Shown: positions 1-8,568, numbered from the stretch's first letter. The stretch is DNA of 64,000 nucleotides from Rhizobium jaguaris (GCF_003627755.1 NZ_CP032695.1:1736001-1800000); one strand, 5' to 3'. Program-made: numbers and translations. The notes: a model not told the origin generated them from the sequence alone.

Positions 1-540
1 GAAGAAGATCCAGCGCCAGGTCGCATGATCGGTGATGAAACCGCCGAGCGGCGGCCCCAAAATAGGCGCCACGAGCGCCGGCCAAGTGATCGTCGCAATT
101 GCCGAGATCAATCGATCCTTCGGCGTATTGTTGAGAACCACGAGGCGGCCGACCGGCACCATCATCGCACCACCGATCCCCTGCAGGATTCGCATGGCGA
201 CAAAGGAGCCGACACTGTCGGCAAAGCCGCAGAGAACTGAAGCCAGCGTGAAGACCACGACGGCAGTCGTGAAAACCAGCCGGGCGCCGAAACGATCGCT
301 GATCCAGCCGCTGATCGGGATGAAGACCCCGAGCGTCAGCAGATAGGCACTCATGCCGATATTGAGATCGACGGGTCGGGCACCGAAAGACACGGCCATC
401 TGCGGCAGCGCAGTGGCAATAACCGTGCCATCGAGATTTTCCATGAAGAAGGCGCCGGCCACGAGCAATGCAATCAGTAGCGGGCGCGAACCGGAAACCT
501 GTGCCGGCTCCGCCCGCTTGCGCGTGGACATATCAGTCAT
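1..540 (-). CDS. DHA2-family MFS drug exporter, 5' part (runs off left edge)
   Basis: The reverse strand is open from the window edge to an ATG at 538-540 (MTDMSTRK; a second ATG at 529-531 is possible). The 180 visible residues start with a short charged tail, then a first membrane helix ending in ENLDGTVIATALPQMA, the usual opening of the EmrB/QacA (14-helix) branch of the major facilitator superfamily. The loop GWISDRFGAR is the MFS motif A between helices 2 and 3, and RILQGIGGAMMVPVGR is the helix-4 signature. Family members expel drugs or metabolites by proton antiport; the substrate cannot be read here. A 19-bp palindrome at 582-600 sits just upstream and is probably the operator. The 3' part lies outside the window. 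Confidence 0.9.
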   Translation of the reverse strand, partial: MTDMSTRKRAEPAQVSGSRPLLIALLVAGAFFMENLDGTVIATALPQMAVSFGARPVDLNIGMSAYLLTLGVFIPISGWISDRFGARLVFTTAVVVFTLASVLCGFADSVGSFVAMRILQGIGGAMMVPVGRLVVLNNTPKDRLISAIATITWPALVAPILGPPLGGFITDHATWRWIFF

Positions 541-581
541 TCACAAATTGCTCCGAATCCGCCTCACATCTCCTGCTATTT

Positions 582-600
582 AAACGGTTCGGAACCGTTT
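582..600. promoter_or_regulatory. Palindromic operator upstream of the MFS exporter gene
   Basis: AAACGGTTCGGAACCGTTT is a perfect palindrome (two 9-bp arms around a central G). It ends 42 bases before the MFS start codon at 540. Size and symmetry fit a TetR- or MarR-type repressor that controls the exporter. No such regulator gene lies next to it in the window, so the partner is unknown. A second, weaker inverted repeat (ATCGTCC at 614-620, GGACGAT at 633-639) may be the transcription end of the minus-strand gene at 662. Confidence 0.6.
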
Positions 601-661
601 CCGATAGACGCAAATCGTCCCATCATTCGATAGGACGATCACGTTTCGCTTAGGGGCCGGA

Positions 662-1777
662 TCAGAATTTGATCACGATCTTGCGCTTCTCCAATTCGAC
701 GGCGTCGAATTGTACCCCAAGCCCCGGTGCTGTCGGTAGTTCGAAGCGGCCGTTGTTCGGCTCGGACGGATTGACGAAGACAGGCGAACCGCGCTCCCAA
801 TTGTCGGCCAGTTCCACCGGCTTGGCGAGATGCATGATCGTGCTGAGCACGTGAATGTTCGCGAGATGACCGACGGTTGGCTGCGTCTGGTGCGGCACCA
901 GCTCGACACCATGGGCATGAGCCAGCGCGGAGCATTTCATCAAGCCGGTGATGCCACCCATTTTCACAATATCCGGCTGCACCATGCGCACGCCGGCGTC
1001 GATCAGTTCGCGGAGCCCTTGCAGCGTATAGGTCTGTTCGCCCGCCGAAACCGTGATGTCCAGTCGTTGTGCCACCTCACCCATGGCGCGGACGTTATAG
1101 TGCTGCACCGGCTCTTCGAACCACATATAGCCAAGGTCTTCCAGCGCGCGGCCGACGCGGATCGCACCGCCGATCGAGTAGCCATTATTGGCGTCGAAGC
1201 CAATGACGAAATCATCGCCCAGCAGCTTGCGCACGGCCTTGGCCTTGGCGATATCACCGGCAAGATCGACGTCTTGTTTGGTGCGGTCGCCATCCCAGCG
1301 GATCTTCACCGCCGCCGGCTTTTCCTTGGCGACACGCCGCTCGACGACACGGAGCACTTCGTCAACGGTACGGCCCGAATTATTGCCGATGGAAGTGTAG
1401 CACGGCAGGCTCGTCGTCCAGGCGCCACCGAGCAGCTTGTGGACCGGCTGCCCCAGAAGCTTTCCCTTCAGGTCCCAAAGGGCGATGTCGAGGGCGGCAA
1501 GAGCCGCAGTCGTCGCACCCTCCGGGCCGAGCTTCACGCATTTATGGAACAGCGTGTCGAGCAGGATGGTATGGTCGAGCACATCCTTGCCGACGAGATA
1601 AGGCGCCATATCCCTGGCGATGATGCCGAGCGAGGCAACACCGCCTTGCATCGGCGAGGCCTCGCCGAGGCCGAACCGACCATCTTCAGTTTCGATGCGG
1701 ACGAATGCACAACGCGGTGACGTTGCTTCACCAGCGCCCATAGGCAACTGGAAAGCTTCTACGCTCTTGATCTTCAA
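662..1777 (-). CDS. Mandelate racemase / muconate lactonizing enzyme family dehydratase or cycloisomerase
   Basis: 371 residues, full length for the enolase superfamily. An N-terminal capping domain (about 1-125) is followed by the TIM barrel. Visible catalytic residues are the K158-x-R160 pair (VKIRW), metal ligands D195 (FDANN), E221 (FEEP) and E247 (SAGEQ), then D269/K272 (QPDIVKMGG) and H296 (VPHQTQP). Such enzymes abstract a proton alpha to a carboxylate, usually to dehydrate, epimerise or cycloisomerise a sugar acid or related acid. The start is a TTG (1775-1777) preceded by AAGGAG at good spacing. It is the last gene of the minus-strand cluster from 5720 and is separated from the aldehyde dehydrogenase by a RIME-like repeat. 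The exact substrate is not readable. Confidence 0.88.
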   Translation of the reverse strand: MKIKSVEAFQLPMGAGEATSPRCAFVRIETEDGRFGLGEASPMQGGVASLGIIARDMAPYLVGKDVLDHTILLDTLFHKCVKLGPEGATTAALAALDIALWDLKGKLLGQPVHKLLGGAWTTSLPCYTSIGNNSGRTVDEVLRVVERRVAKEKPAAVKIRWDGDRTKQDVDLAGDIAKAKAVRKLLGDDFVIGFDANNGYSIGGAIRVGRALEDLGYMWFEEPVQHYNVRAMGEVAQRLDITVSAGEQTYTLQGLRELIDAGVRMVQPDIVKMGGITGLMKCSALAHAHGVELVPHQTQPTVGHLANIHVLSTIMHLAKPVELADNWERGSPVFVNPSEPNNGRFELPTAPGLGVQFDAVELEKRKIVIKF

Positions 1778-1796
1778 GCTAGTTCTCCTTCACTTA

Positions 1797-1952
1797 CCTT
1801 CGCCCCATCGGGGAGAAGGTCGCGTGTAGCGCGGGTTGAGGGGGCGTTGCCGGGGAGACTGTCTTTCGCTCACTGCTCAAGACGCTCGAAGCTCCCGCTT
1901 CTCGCCCCCCTCATCCGCCCTGTCGGGCACCTTCTCCCCGCTGGGGAGAAGG
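1797..1952. repeat. RIME-like palindromic intergenic mosaic element
   Basis: Two hairpin units bound the element. The right one (1930-1952) is CCTTCTCCCC-GCT-GGGGAGAAGG with perfect 10-bp arms; the left one (1797-1819) is the same with one mismatch. Between them are GTTGAGGGGGCG and a matching CCCCCTCAT in inverted orientation, so the whole segment can fold as a large cruciform. This arrangement is typical of the rhizobial intergenic mosaic elements found between genes. It lies inside the catabolic cluster, after the aldehyde dehydrogenase gene and before the dehydratase gene, and could attenuate or stabilise the message. Confidence 0.8.
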
Positions 1953-1959
1953 AAAATCG

Positions 1960-3438
1960 TCACCACGTGACGGCGATGTATTTGGTTTCGCAGAATTCCA
2001 GAATGCCGTGGTGAGCCCCTTCCCGGCCGAGACCGCTCTGCTTGGTGCCACCGAACGGGGCGGCGGGATCGGAAACGAGCCCGCGGTTCAGGCCGACCAT
2101 GCCGCTTTCCATCCGCTCCGATACGCGCAGCCCCCGGCTGAGATCGCGGGTGTAGACATAGGAGATCAAGCCGAATTCGGTATCGTTGGCGACACGGATA
2201 GCCTCTTCCTCGGTTTCAAACGTTGTGATCGCGGCGATCGGGCCGAAAATCTCGGCGGCCGTAATATTCGCATCGGCGATGACATCCGTGAGCACCGTTG
2301 GCGGGAAATAGTAGCCGTCCTGATCGAGCGGCTTGCCGCCGGTCAGGACTTTCGCGCCCCGCGCGGTCGCGTCATCGACGAGGCCGGCAATGCGGTCGAG
2401 TGCGGTTTTGTTGATGACTGGCCCGCACTGCGTCGCCTTGTCGTAGCCGACTCCGACCGTCATGGCGTTCATGCGCTCGGCAAGGCGCTTGGAAAACTCG
2501 TCGACAACGCCCTTCTGTACATAGAAGCGGTTTGCCGCCGTGCAGGCTTCGCCGCCATTGCGCATCTTGGCGACCATAGCGCCTTCGATCGCCGCGCCCA
2601 GATCGGCGTCGTCAAAGACGATGAAGGGCGCATTGCCGCCAAGCTCCATCGAGCAGGAGATGACGGTATCGGCGGCCTCATGCAGCAGCTTGCGGCCAAC
2701 CGGCGTCGAACCGGTGAAGGAGAGCTTGCGCACGCGCGGATCGTGCAGCATGGCGCTGACGACCGGGCCTGCCTGCGATGTCGTGACGACGTTGACAACG
2801 CCATCCGGTACACCCGCCTCGGCATAGATCTCAGCCAGCGCGAAGGCAGTCAACGGTGTTTCTGTCGCCGGCTTTAAAACGCAGGTGCAGCCCGCCGCCA
2901 AAGCCGGCGCGATCTTTCGCGTCGCCATCGCCGCCGGGAAGTTCCATGGCGTGACGAGCACGGCGATGCCGATCGGCTGGTGTTGGACGATAATCTTGTT
3001 GGCGCCGGAGGGTGCGGAATAGATATCGCCGTTCAACCGCACGGCTTCCTCGGAAAACCAGCGGAAGAATTCGGCGGCATAGGCGACTTCTCCATGGGCA
3101 TCGTTCAACGCCTTGCCGTTTTCCAGGCTGATCAGCTCGGCAAGCATATCCTTGCGCTCGATCATCAGCTCAAAACAGCGGCGCAGGATCTCGGAGCGCT
3201 TGCGCGGCGCGGTCGCGGCCCAGCCGGCCGCTGCGGCATGAGCGGCAGCGACTGCCTCCATGGCATCGTCAACGGTGCAGTCGGCGACCGATCCGATCGT
3301 GACGCCGGTCGAGGGATCGACCACGTCGGCGCGCTTGCCCGTCGAAGCGGGCCGCCATTTGCCGCCGATATAAAGATCGGTCGGGATAGCGGCGATATCG
3401 AAACTGATAGCCGCGGAGATTTTCTGGATGGCGTTCAT
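1960..3438 (-). CDS. NAD(P)-dependent aldehyde dehydrogenase, succinate-semialdehyde dehydrogenase type
   Basis: 492 residues from ATG 3438. A TTG six bases upstream is possible but overlaps the previous gene. Aldehyde dehydrogenase landmarks are PWNFP (164-168), the cofactor site FTGSTPVG (241-248), the general base E265 in ELGGNAPF and the nucleophile C299 in GGEACTAAN. The closest family pattern is GabD-like succinate or related semialdehyde dehydrogenases, which oxidise a semialdehyde to the acid. The ATG follows the stop of the Fe-alcohol dehydrogenase gene by two bases, so the two are translationally coupled. In this cluster it probably oxidises the aldehyde made from the alcohol product upstream; the true substrate is inferred. 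Confidence 0.9.
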   Translation of the reverse strand: MNAIQKISAAISFDIAAIPTDLYIGGKWRPASTGKRADVVDPSTGVTIGSVADCTVDDAMEAVAAAHAAAAGWAATAPRKRSEILRRCFELMIERKDMLAELISLENGKALNDAHGEVAYAAEFFRWFSEEAVRLNGDIYSAPSGANKIIVQHQPIGIAVLVTPWNFPAAMATRKIAPALAAGCTCVLKPATETPLTAFALAEIYAEAGVPDGVVNVVTTSQAGPVVSAMLHDPRVRKLSFTGSTPVGRKLLHEAADTVISCSMELGGNAPFIVFDDADLGAAIEGAMVAKMRNGGEACTAANRFYVQKGVVDEFSKRLAERMNAMTVGVGYDKATQCGPVINKTALDRIAGLVDDATARGAKVLTGGKPLDQDGYYFPPTVLTDVIADANITAAEIFGPIAAITTFETEEEAIRVANDTEFGLISYVYTRDLSRGLRVSERMESGMVGLNRGLVSDPAAPFGGTKQSGLGREGAHHGILEFCETKYIAVTW

Positions 3439-3440
3439 GT

Positions 3441-4697
3441 TCAACTTGCCTTTCGGTCGGATGCGATGGCGCGAAGACGGCTGCGGTCGCCACTGAACGC
3501 GGCCTCGACCAGCACTGTCATCGTCGCCATGTCGAGCGGACGGGGATTGTTCTTGATCAGCCGGGCGCTGCCCATCGCCTGCTCGGCAACCAGGGGCAAT
3601 TGGTCAGCGACAACACCGAGATCGGCGATGGTCTTTGGAATGCCGATCGATGCAAAGAGGCGATCGGCGGCATCGATCGTCGTGGAGGCGCGCTCAAACG
3701 CAGATGCGCCGGCAAGATCGAGGCCCATGGCAACACCGATCTCACCCAGTTCGGCCTCGCAATGGTTGCGGTTAAACTCCATGACATAGGGCATCATGAC
3801 AGCGACACCCATGCCGTGCGGCGTGTGGGTCATGGCTCCGACCGGATATTGCACAGCATGGGCAGCCGCCGTGCCCGCCGTGCCGAACGCGAGGCCGGCG
3901 GTGGTCGCCCCCAGCATCAGTCTTTCGCGCGCCACAGCATCACTCCCGTTGTCATAGGCCTGCTTCAGACTGGCGGTAATGTGCGAGATCGCCATCAGTG
4001 CGTAATTGTCGCTCAGCACATTCTTGCCGAGAAAAACATGTTCGTGGACGATCGTTCCGGTCGGCTCGCGACGCACCGTCGTATAGGCCTCGATTGCATG
4101 GGTCAGCGCGTCGGCGCCGGATACGGCGGTCAGGGACGGCGGACAGGAATAGGTCAACTCCGGATCGCAGATTGCGGTGTGCGAAATCAGATGGGGGCTG
4201 GCGATGCCGACTTTTACGGCGCGGTCGGGATCCGTGATGACAGCAACGGGCGTCACCTCGGAACCAGTGCCCGAGGTTGTCGGCAAAGCGATCAGCGGCA
4301 AGACCGGTCCCGGCACTTTGAACTCGCCGTAATAATCCTGAGCCCTGCCGCCATGCGCCAGCAGCAGTGCGATCACCTTTGCGGCATCGATGCAACTGCC
4401 GCCGCCGACGCCGATGACGAGATCGGCGCCGAGAGCTTTGCCCAACTCAACGCCGCGGGCGATGCATTCCAGCGGCAATTCGGCTATAGTGCCATCAAAT
4501 ATCTTTGTTTTTACACTAGCTTGCGAGAGAGTATCGACAATATACTTGAGCTCGCCGTCGCCCGCCAGCCGTTCGTCGGTGACGACCAATGCCTGTTTGC
4601 CCAGACCGGCCGCACAGGATGCGAGCGCGCGGCGCTGGCCAACGCCAAAGACCAGATTACGCGGTGTGCGCAGTGTACCGAACAATGACAATGCCAT
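3441..4697 (-). CDS. Iron-containing (group III) alcohol dehydrogenase
   Basis: 418 residues, somewhat longer than the usual 380-400. The Rossmann-like half carries GVGGGS (96-101). The iron-binding half shows D196 and H200 (SGADALTHAIEAY), H280 (AAAHAVQYPVG) and H294 (HTPHGMG), the four metal ligands of the group III family. These enzymes interconvert alcohols with aldehydes or ketones using NAD(P). AAAGGAG lies directly before the ATG. It sits 18 bases after the Ldh-family gene and is coupled to the aldehyde dehydrogenase downstream, so alcohol, aldehyde and acid oxidation appear to be co-expressed. The substrate is not identifiable from sequence. Confidence 0.92.
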   Translation of the reverse strand: MALSLFGTLRTPRNLVFGVGQRRALASCAAGLGKQALVVTDERLAGDGELKYIVDTLSQASVKTKIFDGTIAELPLECIARGVELGKALGADLVIGVGGGSCIDAAKVIALLLAHGGRAQDYYGEFKVPGPVLPLIALPTTSGTGSEVTPVAVITDPDRAVKVGIASPHLISHTAICDPELTYSCPPSLTAVSGADALTHAIEAYTTVRREPTGTIVHEHVFLGKNVLSDNYALMAISHITASLKQAYDNGSDAVARERLMLGATTAGLAFGTAGTAAAHAVQYPVGAMTHTPHGMGVAVMMPYVMEFNRNHCEAELGEIGVAMGLDLAGASAFERASTTIDAADRLFASIGIPKTIADLGVVADQLPLVAEQAMGSARLIKNNPRPLDMATMTVLVEAAFSGDRSRLRAIASDRKAS

Positions 4698-4715
4698 TTC
4701 TCCTTTAGCGGCCCA

Positions 4716-5720
4716 TCAGGCCGCAACTTTCGTTCCGGCCAGAACTTGCAGCCGTTCCCAAACCTCGTCGGCGATCGGCACGCCATCCCGCAGTCGCTGC
4801 TCGCGGCAGGCGCGGCCGCGCTCGCCGGGGATCAGCACCCGATCGAAGCCCGCGGCCGGCTCCAACGCACGAATTTCGTCGAGATAGGCCTTGAGGCCGT
4901 AATGCGGGCCATCGATGACAATGAAGATGTCGCCCTTGTTGCAAATCTCCGTCTCGTCCAGCGTCCCGCGCACATCGGTCCCGATGGCGGCACTCGCAAG
5001 GCTGCTGACCAGCAACTCGAAAGCGAGACCGAGCGCATAACCTTTGGCCTGACCGAAGGGCGCGATCGCACCTTTCTTTGCCGCCTCGGCGTCCGTTGTC
5101 GGATTGCCGGCGGCATCTAGCGCCCAATGCTGCGGGATCGGCGCCTTGCGATGCGCGTGGTCATGGATCTCGCCCATCGATACGATGCCGGTGGCGGTAT
5201 CCATCATAAAGGGCCTATCCTCGCTCGGAATGCCGATCGCGATCGGATTGGTGCCGAGCATGGCGCGGCGGGCACCCCAGGGATGCACCAGGGCTTCGCT
5301 GGTCGACAGCGCGATAATGGTGAAGCCTTCGGCGGCGACCCGTTCGGCATACCAGCCGAGCATGCCGATATGATTGGAATTGCGGATTGCGGCCACGGCG
5401 ATACCCGTCTCCCGCGCCCTCGCCGTCAGTGCCTCCAGTGCCGCATTCACGACAACGGGGCCTAGCCCACGCTGGCCGTCGACACTCAGGAAGGCACGCT
5501 TGCGCCATTCATGCAGACCGCGCACATTAGGATCCGCAACGCCATTGGCGATGCGGCGCGTGATTCGGTCGAGACGGAGAAAACCGTGGGACGGGATACC
5601 GCGAAGTTCGGCTTCGAATAGGAGATTAAGCTGCTGATCGGCATGATCCTGTGGAATACCTGCGCGTTTGAGTGCCTTGGCAGCCACATCCCGCAACAAA
5701 TTCGCGTCGACAACAGTCAC
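4716..5720 (-). CDS. Ldh-family (malate/L-lactate dehydrogenase type) oxidoreductase
   Basis: 334 residues from GTG 5718-5720. The family (Ldh_2: malate, sulfolactate, ureidoglycolate and diketogulonate reductases) uses NAD(P) to interconvert 2-hydroxy and 2-oxo acids. Typical features are AELRGIPSHGFLRL near the N terminus with the catalytic His, NSNHIGMLGWYAE, and GTNPIAIGIPS. A longer reading from TTG 5756 is open, but a promoter (TTGACG, 17 bp, CATAGT) puts transcription start near 5753 and an operator at 5727-5748 fills the leader, which favours the GTG. It is the first gene of the operon running to 662 and is divergent from the GntR regulator. Confidence 0.88.
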   Translation of the reverse strand: MTVVDANLLRDVAAKALKRAGIPQDHADQQLNLLFEAELRGIPSHGFLRLDRITRRIANGVADPNVRGLHEWRKRAFLSVDGQRGLGPVVVNAALEALTARARETGIAVAAIRNSNHIGMLGWYAERVAAEGFTIIALSTSEALVHPWGARRAMLGTNPIAIGIPSEDRPFMMDTATGIVSMGEIHDHAHRKAPIPQHWALDAAGNPTTDAEAAKKGAIAPFGQAKGYALGLAFELLVSSLASAAIGTDVRGTLDETEICNKGDIFIVIDGPHYGLKAYLDEIRALEPAAGFDRVLIPGERGRACREQRLRDGVPIADEVWERLQVLAGTKVAA

Positions 5721-5726
5721 AACATA

Positions 5727-5748
5727 AAATCCGATCGGATATCTGATT
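5727..5748 (-). promoter_or_regulatory. GntR-type operator at the Ldh/ADH/ALDH operon promoter
   Basis: The segment reads AAATCC-GATCGGATAT-CTGATT and contains the perfect palindrome ATCCGATCGGAT. A near-identical copy (19 of 22 bases) stands at 7360-7381, upstream of the hydratase gene. Just upstream on the minus strand is TTGACG (5788-5783), a 17-bp spacer and CATAGT (5765-5760), so the operator lies directly after the expected start of transcription. The divergent GntR/FCD gene at 5803 is the obvious candidate to bind it. Confidence 0.7.
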
Positions 5749-5802
5749 GAAGCCAAGGCACTATGCTGCTAAGGAAAGATTGCGTCAAGGGAGTAATTTT
5801 CA

Positions 5803-6501
5803 ATGGTAAAGGGTCTGATCGGGACGAGTGATACCGGAAGCAGTTTCGTGCGCCGCCCTCCCCGTCTCGGCGACGAAGTTTACAATGCGATCTACGCGCA
5901 ACTGATGTCGCTGAAGATCCCGCCGGGTGGCCGTATCTCGGTCGATAGCCTTGTGCGCGAGCTCGGCGTCTCGCAGACACCGATCCGCGAGGCGCTGTCT
6001 CGGTTGGAAGCGCTGGGTCTCGTCGTGAAGACGCATCTCATCGGCTACAGCGCCGCCCCGCAGCTCGACAAGGACCGGCTGCAGCAGCTCTATGAACTGC
6101 GGCTGCTGTTGGAGCCCTTCGCTGCCGGTCGCGCTGCAGTCAACATGACGGACGAGGCGATCGAGGCGCTGGAGAAGGTCGACAAGGACATGCGCTCGGC
6201 CCGCAATGACGATCCCCGCCTTGCCTATGGCGAGTTCGCCCAGAGCGACAGTACCTTCCACGACCTCATCGCGATCGGCAGCGGCAATCTGCTGATTCAT
6301 GAGACGCTGGCGCGGCTGCACACGCATGTACATCTCTTCCGCCTGTTCTTTCACGCCCGCGCCACAACCGATGCCAATGACGAGCACGAGCGCATCATCG
6401 CTGCGATCAAGCAAAAGGACGCTGCTGCCGCCGAAGCGGCGATGCGTGACCATATCGAACGGTCGCGCAAGCGCTTCATGATGATCTTCGGCAGTGAATA
6501 G
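5803..6501 (+). CDS. GntR-family regulator, FCD (FadR) subfamily
   Basis: 232 residues. A winged helix at about 17-78 (LVRELGVSQTPIREALSRLEALGLV) is followed by an all-helical FCD effector domain (about 88-220) with the metal/carboxylate-binding histidine pattern (FHDLI, later HERIIAAI). AAGGGAG precedes the ATG by nine bases. Members are usually repressors relieved by an organic acid. The gene is divergent from the Ldh/ADH/ALDH operon and convergent with the hydratase gene. Both target promoters share the 22-bp operator, so this protein probably controls the whole 662-7299 pathway and, through the shared intergenic region, itself. Confidence 0.93.
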   Translation: MVKGLIGTSDTGSSFVRRPPRLGDEVYNAIYAQLMSLKIPPGGRISVDSLVRELGVSQTPIREALSRLEALGLVVKTHLIGYSAAPQLDKDRLQQLYELRLLLEPFAAGRAAVNMTDEAIEALEKVDKDMRSARNDDPRLAYGEFAQSDSTFHDLIAIGSGNLLIHETLARLHTHVHLFRLFFHARATTDANDEHERIIAAIKQKDAAAAEAAMRDHIERSRKRFMMIFGSE

Positions 6502-6543
6502 GCGGCAAGCGACCTGCTGTCGCAACCTCTGTGATCTCGGACC

Positions 6544-7299
6544 TTAAACAAGGCGCAGCGAAATGGCGCCCAGCGCGCCGAAATCGGCGCTGACGGTTTC
6601 GCCGGGACGACCGACCGGCGCATTTATGCGCGAGCCGGTAATGACAACCTGCCCGGCCTTGAAGCCGCCGTGGTCGCGGGCGCGGCCATTGGCGAGCCAC
6701 GTCAGTGCGTCCATGACATCGGTAATGGACGGCCCCGCATCGACGGTTGATACCGCCGTCCCGATCCTCAGTGTGATGCCGAGGCGCGACAGATCGATCC
6801 CCTGCCAGTTCTCCTTCGGCGCGCCGACGGCGACGGCGGAATTGTTTTGCAGGTCGGCGATAACGGTCAGCCGCGGCACCTCCAGCTTGGGGTTGAAACG
6901 CGTTCCCAGGATTTCGAGGGACGGATGCAGCGCTGCGATCGCCGACTGAACCTCCTGCTGGCTATAGGGCGTATCGCGCGGCGGCAGGTCATTGCCGAAA
7001 CGGACGCCGACCTCAGCCTCGACGAGCGTCGCCATGGCGCCGGCAACATTCAGGACGTCACTGCCGCGGCGGTAGGCACCGGCGAGAATGGGCGAGCAAA
7101 GCGGCTCCGGACCGGTTCCGGCTGCGATCTTCCAGCCACCGATCGCCTCTTCGCTTAGTTCGACCAGCTTATCTTGAACGCTGTAAGCAGCCTCGACACT
7201 TTCAGGAACGAAGTCGTCAGCCAATCCCTCAAGGTGGAAGCCGCTACGCCGAGCGCTCAACAAATTCTTCGCTGCCGCGGCAACACACTTCTCGATCAA
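6544..7299 (-). CDS. 2-keto-4-pentenoate hydratase / fumarylacetoacetate-hydrolase family protein
   Basis: 251 residues, the length of MhpD-type hydratases. Family features include GGWKIAAGTGPEPLCSPI, the acidic metal site VEAEVGVRFG and the C-terminal stretch AGQVVITGSRINAPVG. These enzymes add water to 2-hydroxydienoates or act on related 2-keto acids. The start is a TTG (7297-7299) after GGGGAGAGGA; no better start lies upstream in frame. It is transcribed alone from a TTGACG-N17-GATATT promoter (7415-7387) whose start region holds the second copy of the GntR operator. It therefore belongs to the same pathway as the operon at 5720, although it lies on the other side of the regulator. Confidence 0.85.
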   Translation of the reverse strand: MIEKCVAAAAKNLLSARRSGFHLEGLADDFVPESVEAAYSVQDKLVELSEEAIGGWKIAAGTGPEPLCSPILAGAYRRGSDVLNVAGAMATLVEAEVGVRFGNDLPPRDTPYSQQEVQSAIAALHPSLEILGTRFNPKLEVPRLTVIADLQNNSAVAVGAPKENWQGIDLSRLGITLRIGTAVSTVDAGPSITDVMDALTWLANGRARDHGGFKAGQVVITGSRINAPVGRPGETVSADFGALGAISLRLV

Positions 7300-7359
7300 G
7301 GTCCTCTCCCCGCTCCGTTGTCTGGAATTCCGAAAGCCATGGCCGGGCGCCGCAGCATC

Positions 7360-7381
7360 AAATCAGATCGGATATTCGATT
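7360..7381 (-). promoter_or_regulatory. Second copy of the GntR operator, upstream of the hydratase gene
   Basis: The segment reads AAATCA-GATCGGATAT-TCGATT and matches 5727-5748 at 19 of 22 bases. It starts six bases after a -10 element (GATATT, 7392-7387) that is 17 bp from a -35 element TTGACG (7415-7410). Position and spacing repeat those at the Ldh operon promoter, which supports repression of both units by the same GntR protein. Confidence 0.7.
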
Positions 7382-7419
7382 TTGGCAATATCAATTGCTT
7401 ATACGATCCCGTCAAGCAG

Positions 7420-7770
7420 CAAAGTCGCGCTTGCTGTCATGAATATGCGTTGCATGATGACGTCAATAGCCTATGTCGCGCATGATGCCATGCATGCGCG
7501 GAAGATCGCCTGCGCGATGCCAGGCCGTGCCTCATTCAGCTCGTTTTCTCGAACAAACTGGTCGATGTGGCGCCAGTAGGCATACGCACACAAGACATGG
7601 TAGAGTCTTCTATCGAGATATGGCGCAACGAGAATGGCCGAATCGATATCGACCAACTATGGAACCGTTACGAGCAACCCAAAATATCAGCGTGAGATCC
7701 TCAAGGAGCCCGTCATAAGCTGAAATTTTACTTGTATCGGCTCTTCAACCAGGAATGAGAGTCCCGGATA
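7420..7770. other. Intergenic region with a possible gene remnant, no clear gene
   Basis: No gene can be defended here. The plus strand from ATG 7597 to TGA 7693-7695 reads 32 residues (MVESSIEIWRNENGRIDIDQ..., ending PKISA) with a protein-like composition, but it has no ribosome binding site and no recognisable family. It may be the eroded end of an older gene. The final 60 bases form the leader of the GntR gene at 7771; a weak GGAATGAGAG precedes that start. Confidence 0.3.
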
Positions 7771-8568
7771 ATGAAATACGGCATTGGCGCAGCGACTGCC
7801 TCTCGGGTGAGCCCGGAAACGAAACTGATCGTGACGCAGTCGCCATTCGATGCCTATGTGCGCAAATACGGCACGATCCCCCGGCGCGGCGTCTTCGGCT
7901 ATTTCGTGCATGAACTCGGCCGCCGCATCGTCGGCGGCGATTATCCGGTCGGCGCGACGCTTCCGAACGAACCGGATCTGGTGGAGCAGTTCGGCATCAG
8001 CCGCACCGTTATCCGCGAAGCGATGAAATGCCTAGCCGGCAAGGGGCTGGTGGAAATCAAGACCCGCGTCGGCACGCGGGTCAAGGAGCGCTCCAACTGG
8101 CATCATCTCGATACCGACGTCATGGTCTGGCACTACGAGACCGGTCCGTCGGTGGAGATCATGCGCTCGATCAAGGATCTCAGGCGAGTTCTGGAGCCGG
8201 AAGCGACGGCTCGGGCGGCTGCGCGCGGCACCGCAGAGGACCTCGCCGCCATAGCCTCTGCCTATGAGGACATGGTTTCCACCATCGGCGACATCAACAC
8301 CAATGCCGATGCCGACCTGCGCTTCCATACCGCGATCTTTGCCGCCACACGCAACATGATCTATGCGCAGCTTATCGATTTGATCGCCGTCGCGATCTAT
8401 GCCAACCGAGCGCTTTCGAGCCATGACGAAGTGGCTGAGGGCCAGAAGCGTTCCCTGCCCTACCACAAGGACGTCCTCGACGCGATCGTCGCCCGCAATC
8501 CCGACGCGGCCCTCAAGGCCTCGCACCGCCTGCTCGATTCCTGGCGCATCGATCGATACGATTTCTGA
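7771..8568 (+). CDS. GntR-family regulator, FadR/FCD subfamily
   Basis: 265 residues. A roughly 38-residue N-terminal extension precedes the winged helix (about 40-105: PNEPDLVEQFGISRTVIREAMKCLAGKGLVEIKTRVGTRV). The FCD ligand domain follows (about 125-250), with LRRVLEPEATARAAARGT and the FHTAIFAATRN metal-site helix. Rhizobial relatives with this layout often control sugar-acid (galactonate, gluconate type) genes. The neighbouring minus-strand gene at 8582 converges on it, so the target is not obvious; the dehydratase cluster to the left or distant genes are possible. Confidence 0.92.
   Translation: MKYGIGAATASRVSPETKLIVTQSPFDAYVRKYGTIPRRGVFGYFVHELGRRIVGGDYPVGATLPNEPDLVEQFGISRTVIREAMKCLAGKGLVEIKTRVGTRVKERSNWHHLDTDVMVWHYETGPSVEIMRSIKDLRRVLEPEATARAAARGTAEDLAAIASAYEDMVSTIGDINTNADADLRFHTAIFAATRNMIYAQLIDLIAVAIYANRALSSHDEVAEGQKRSLPYHKDVLDAIVARNPDAALKASHRLLDSWRIDRYDF

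Noticed and set aside
830..1720. Long plus-strand open frame of 296 codons opposite the dehydratase gene
   Set aside because: It mirrors the codon pattern of the real minus-strand enolase-superfamily gene in high-GC DNA; no domain, ribosome site or conserved motif. The same holds for other long antisense frames such as 2008-2877, 3600-4688, 31782-32906, 33539-34507 and 36101-37177.
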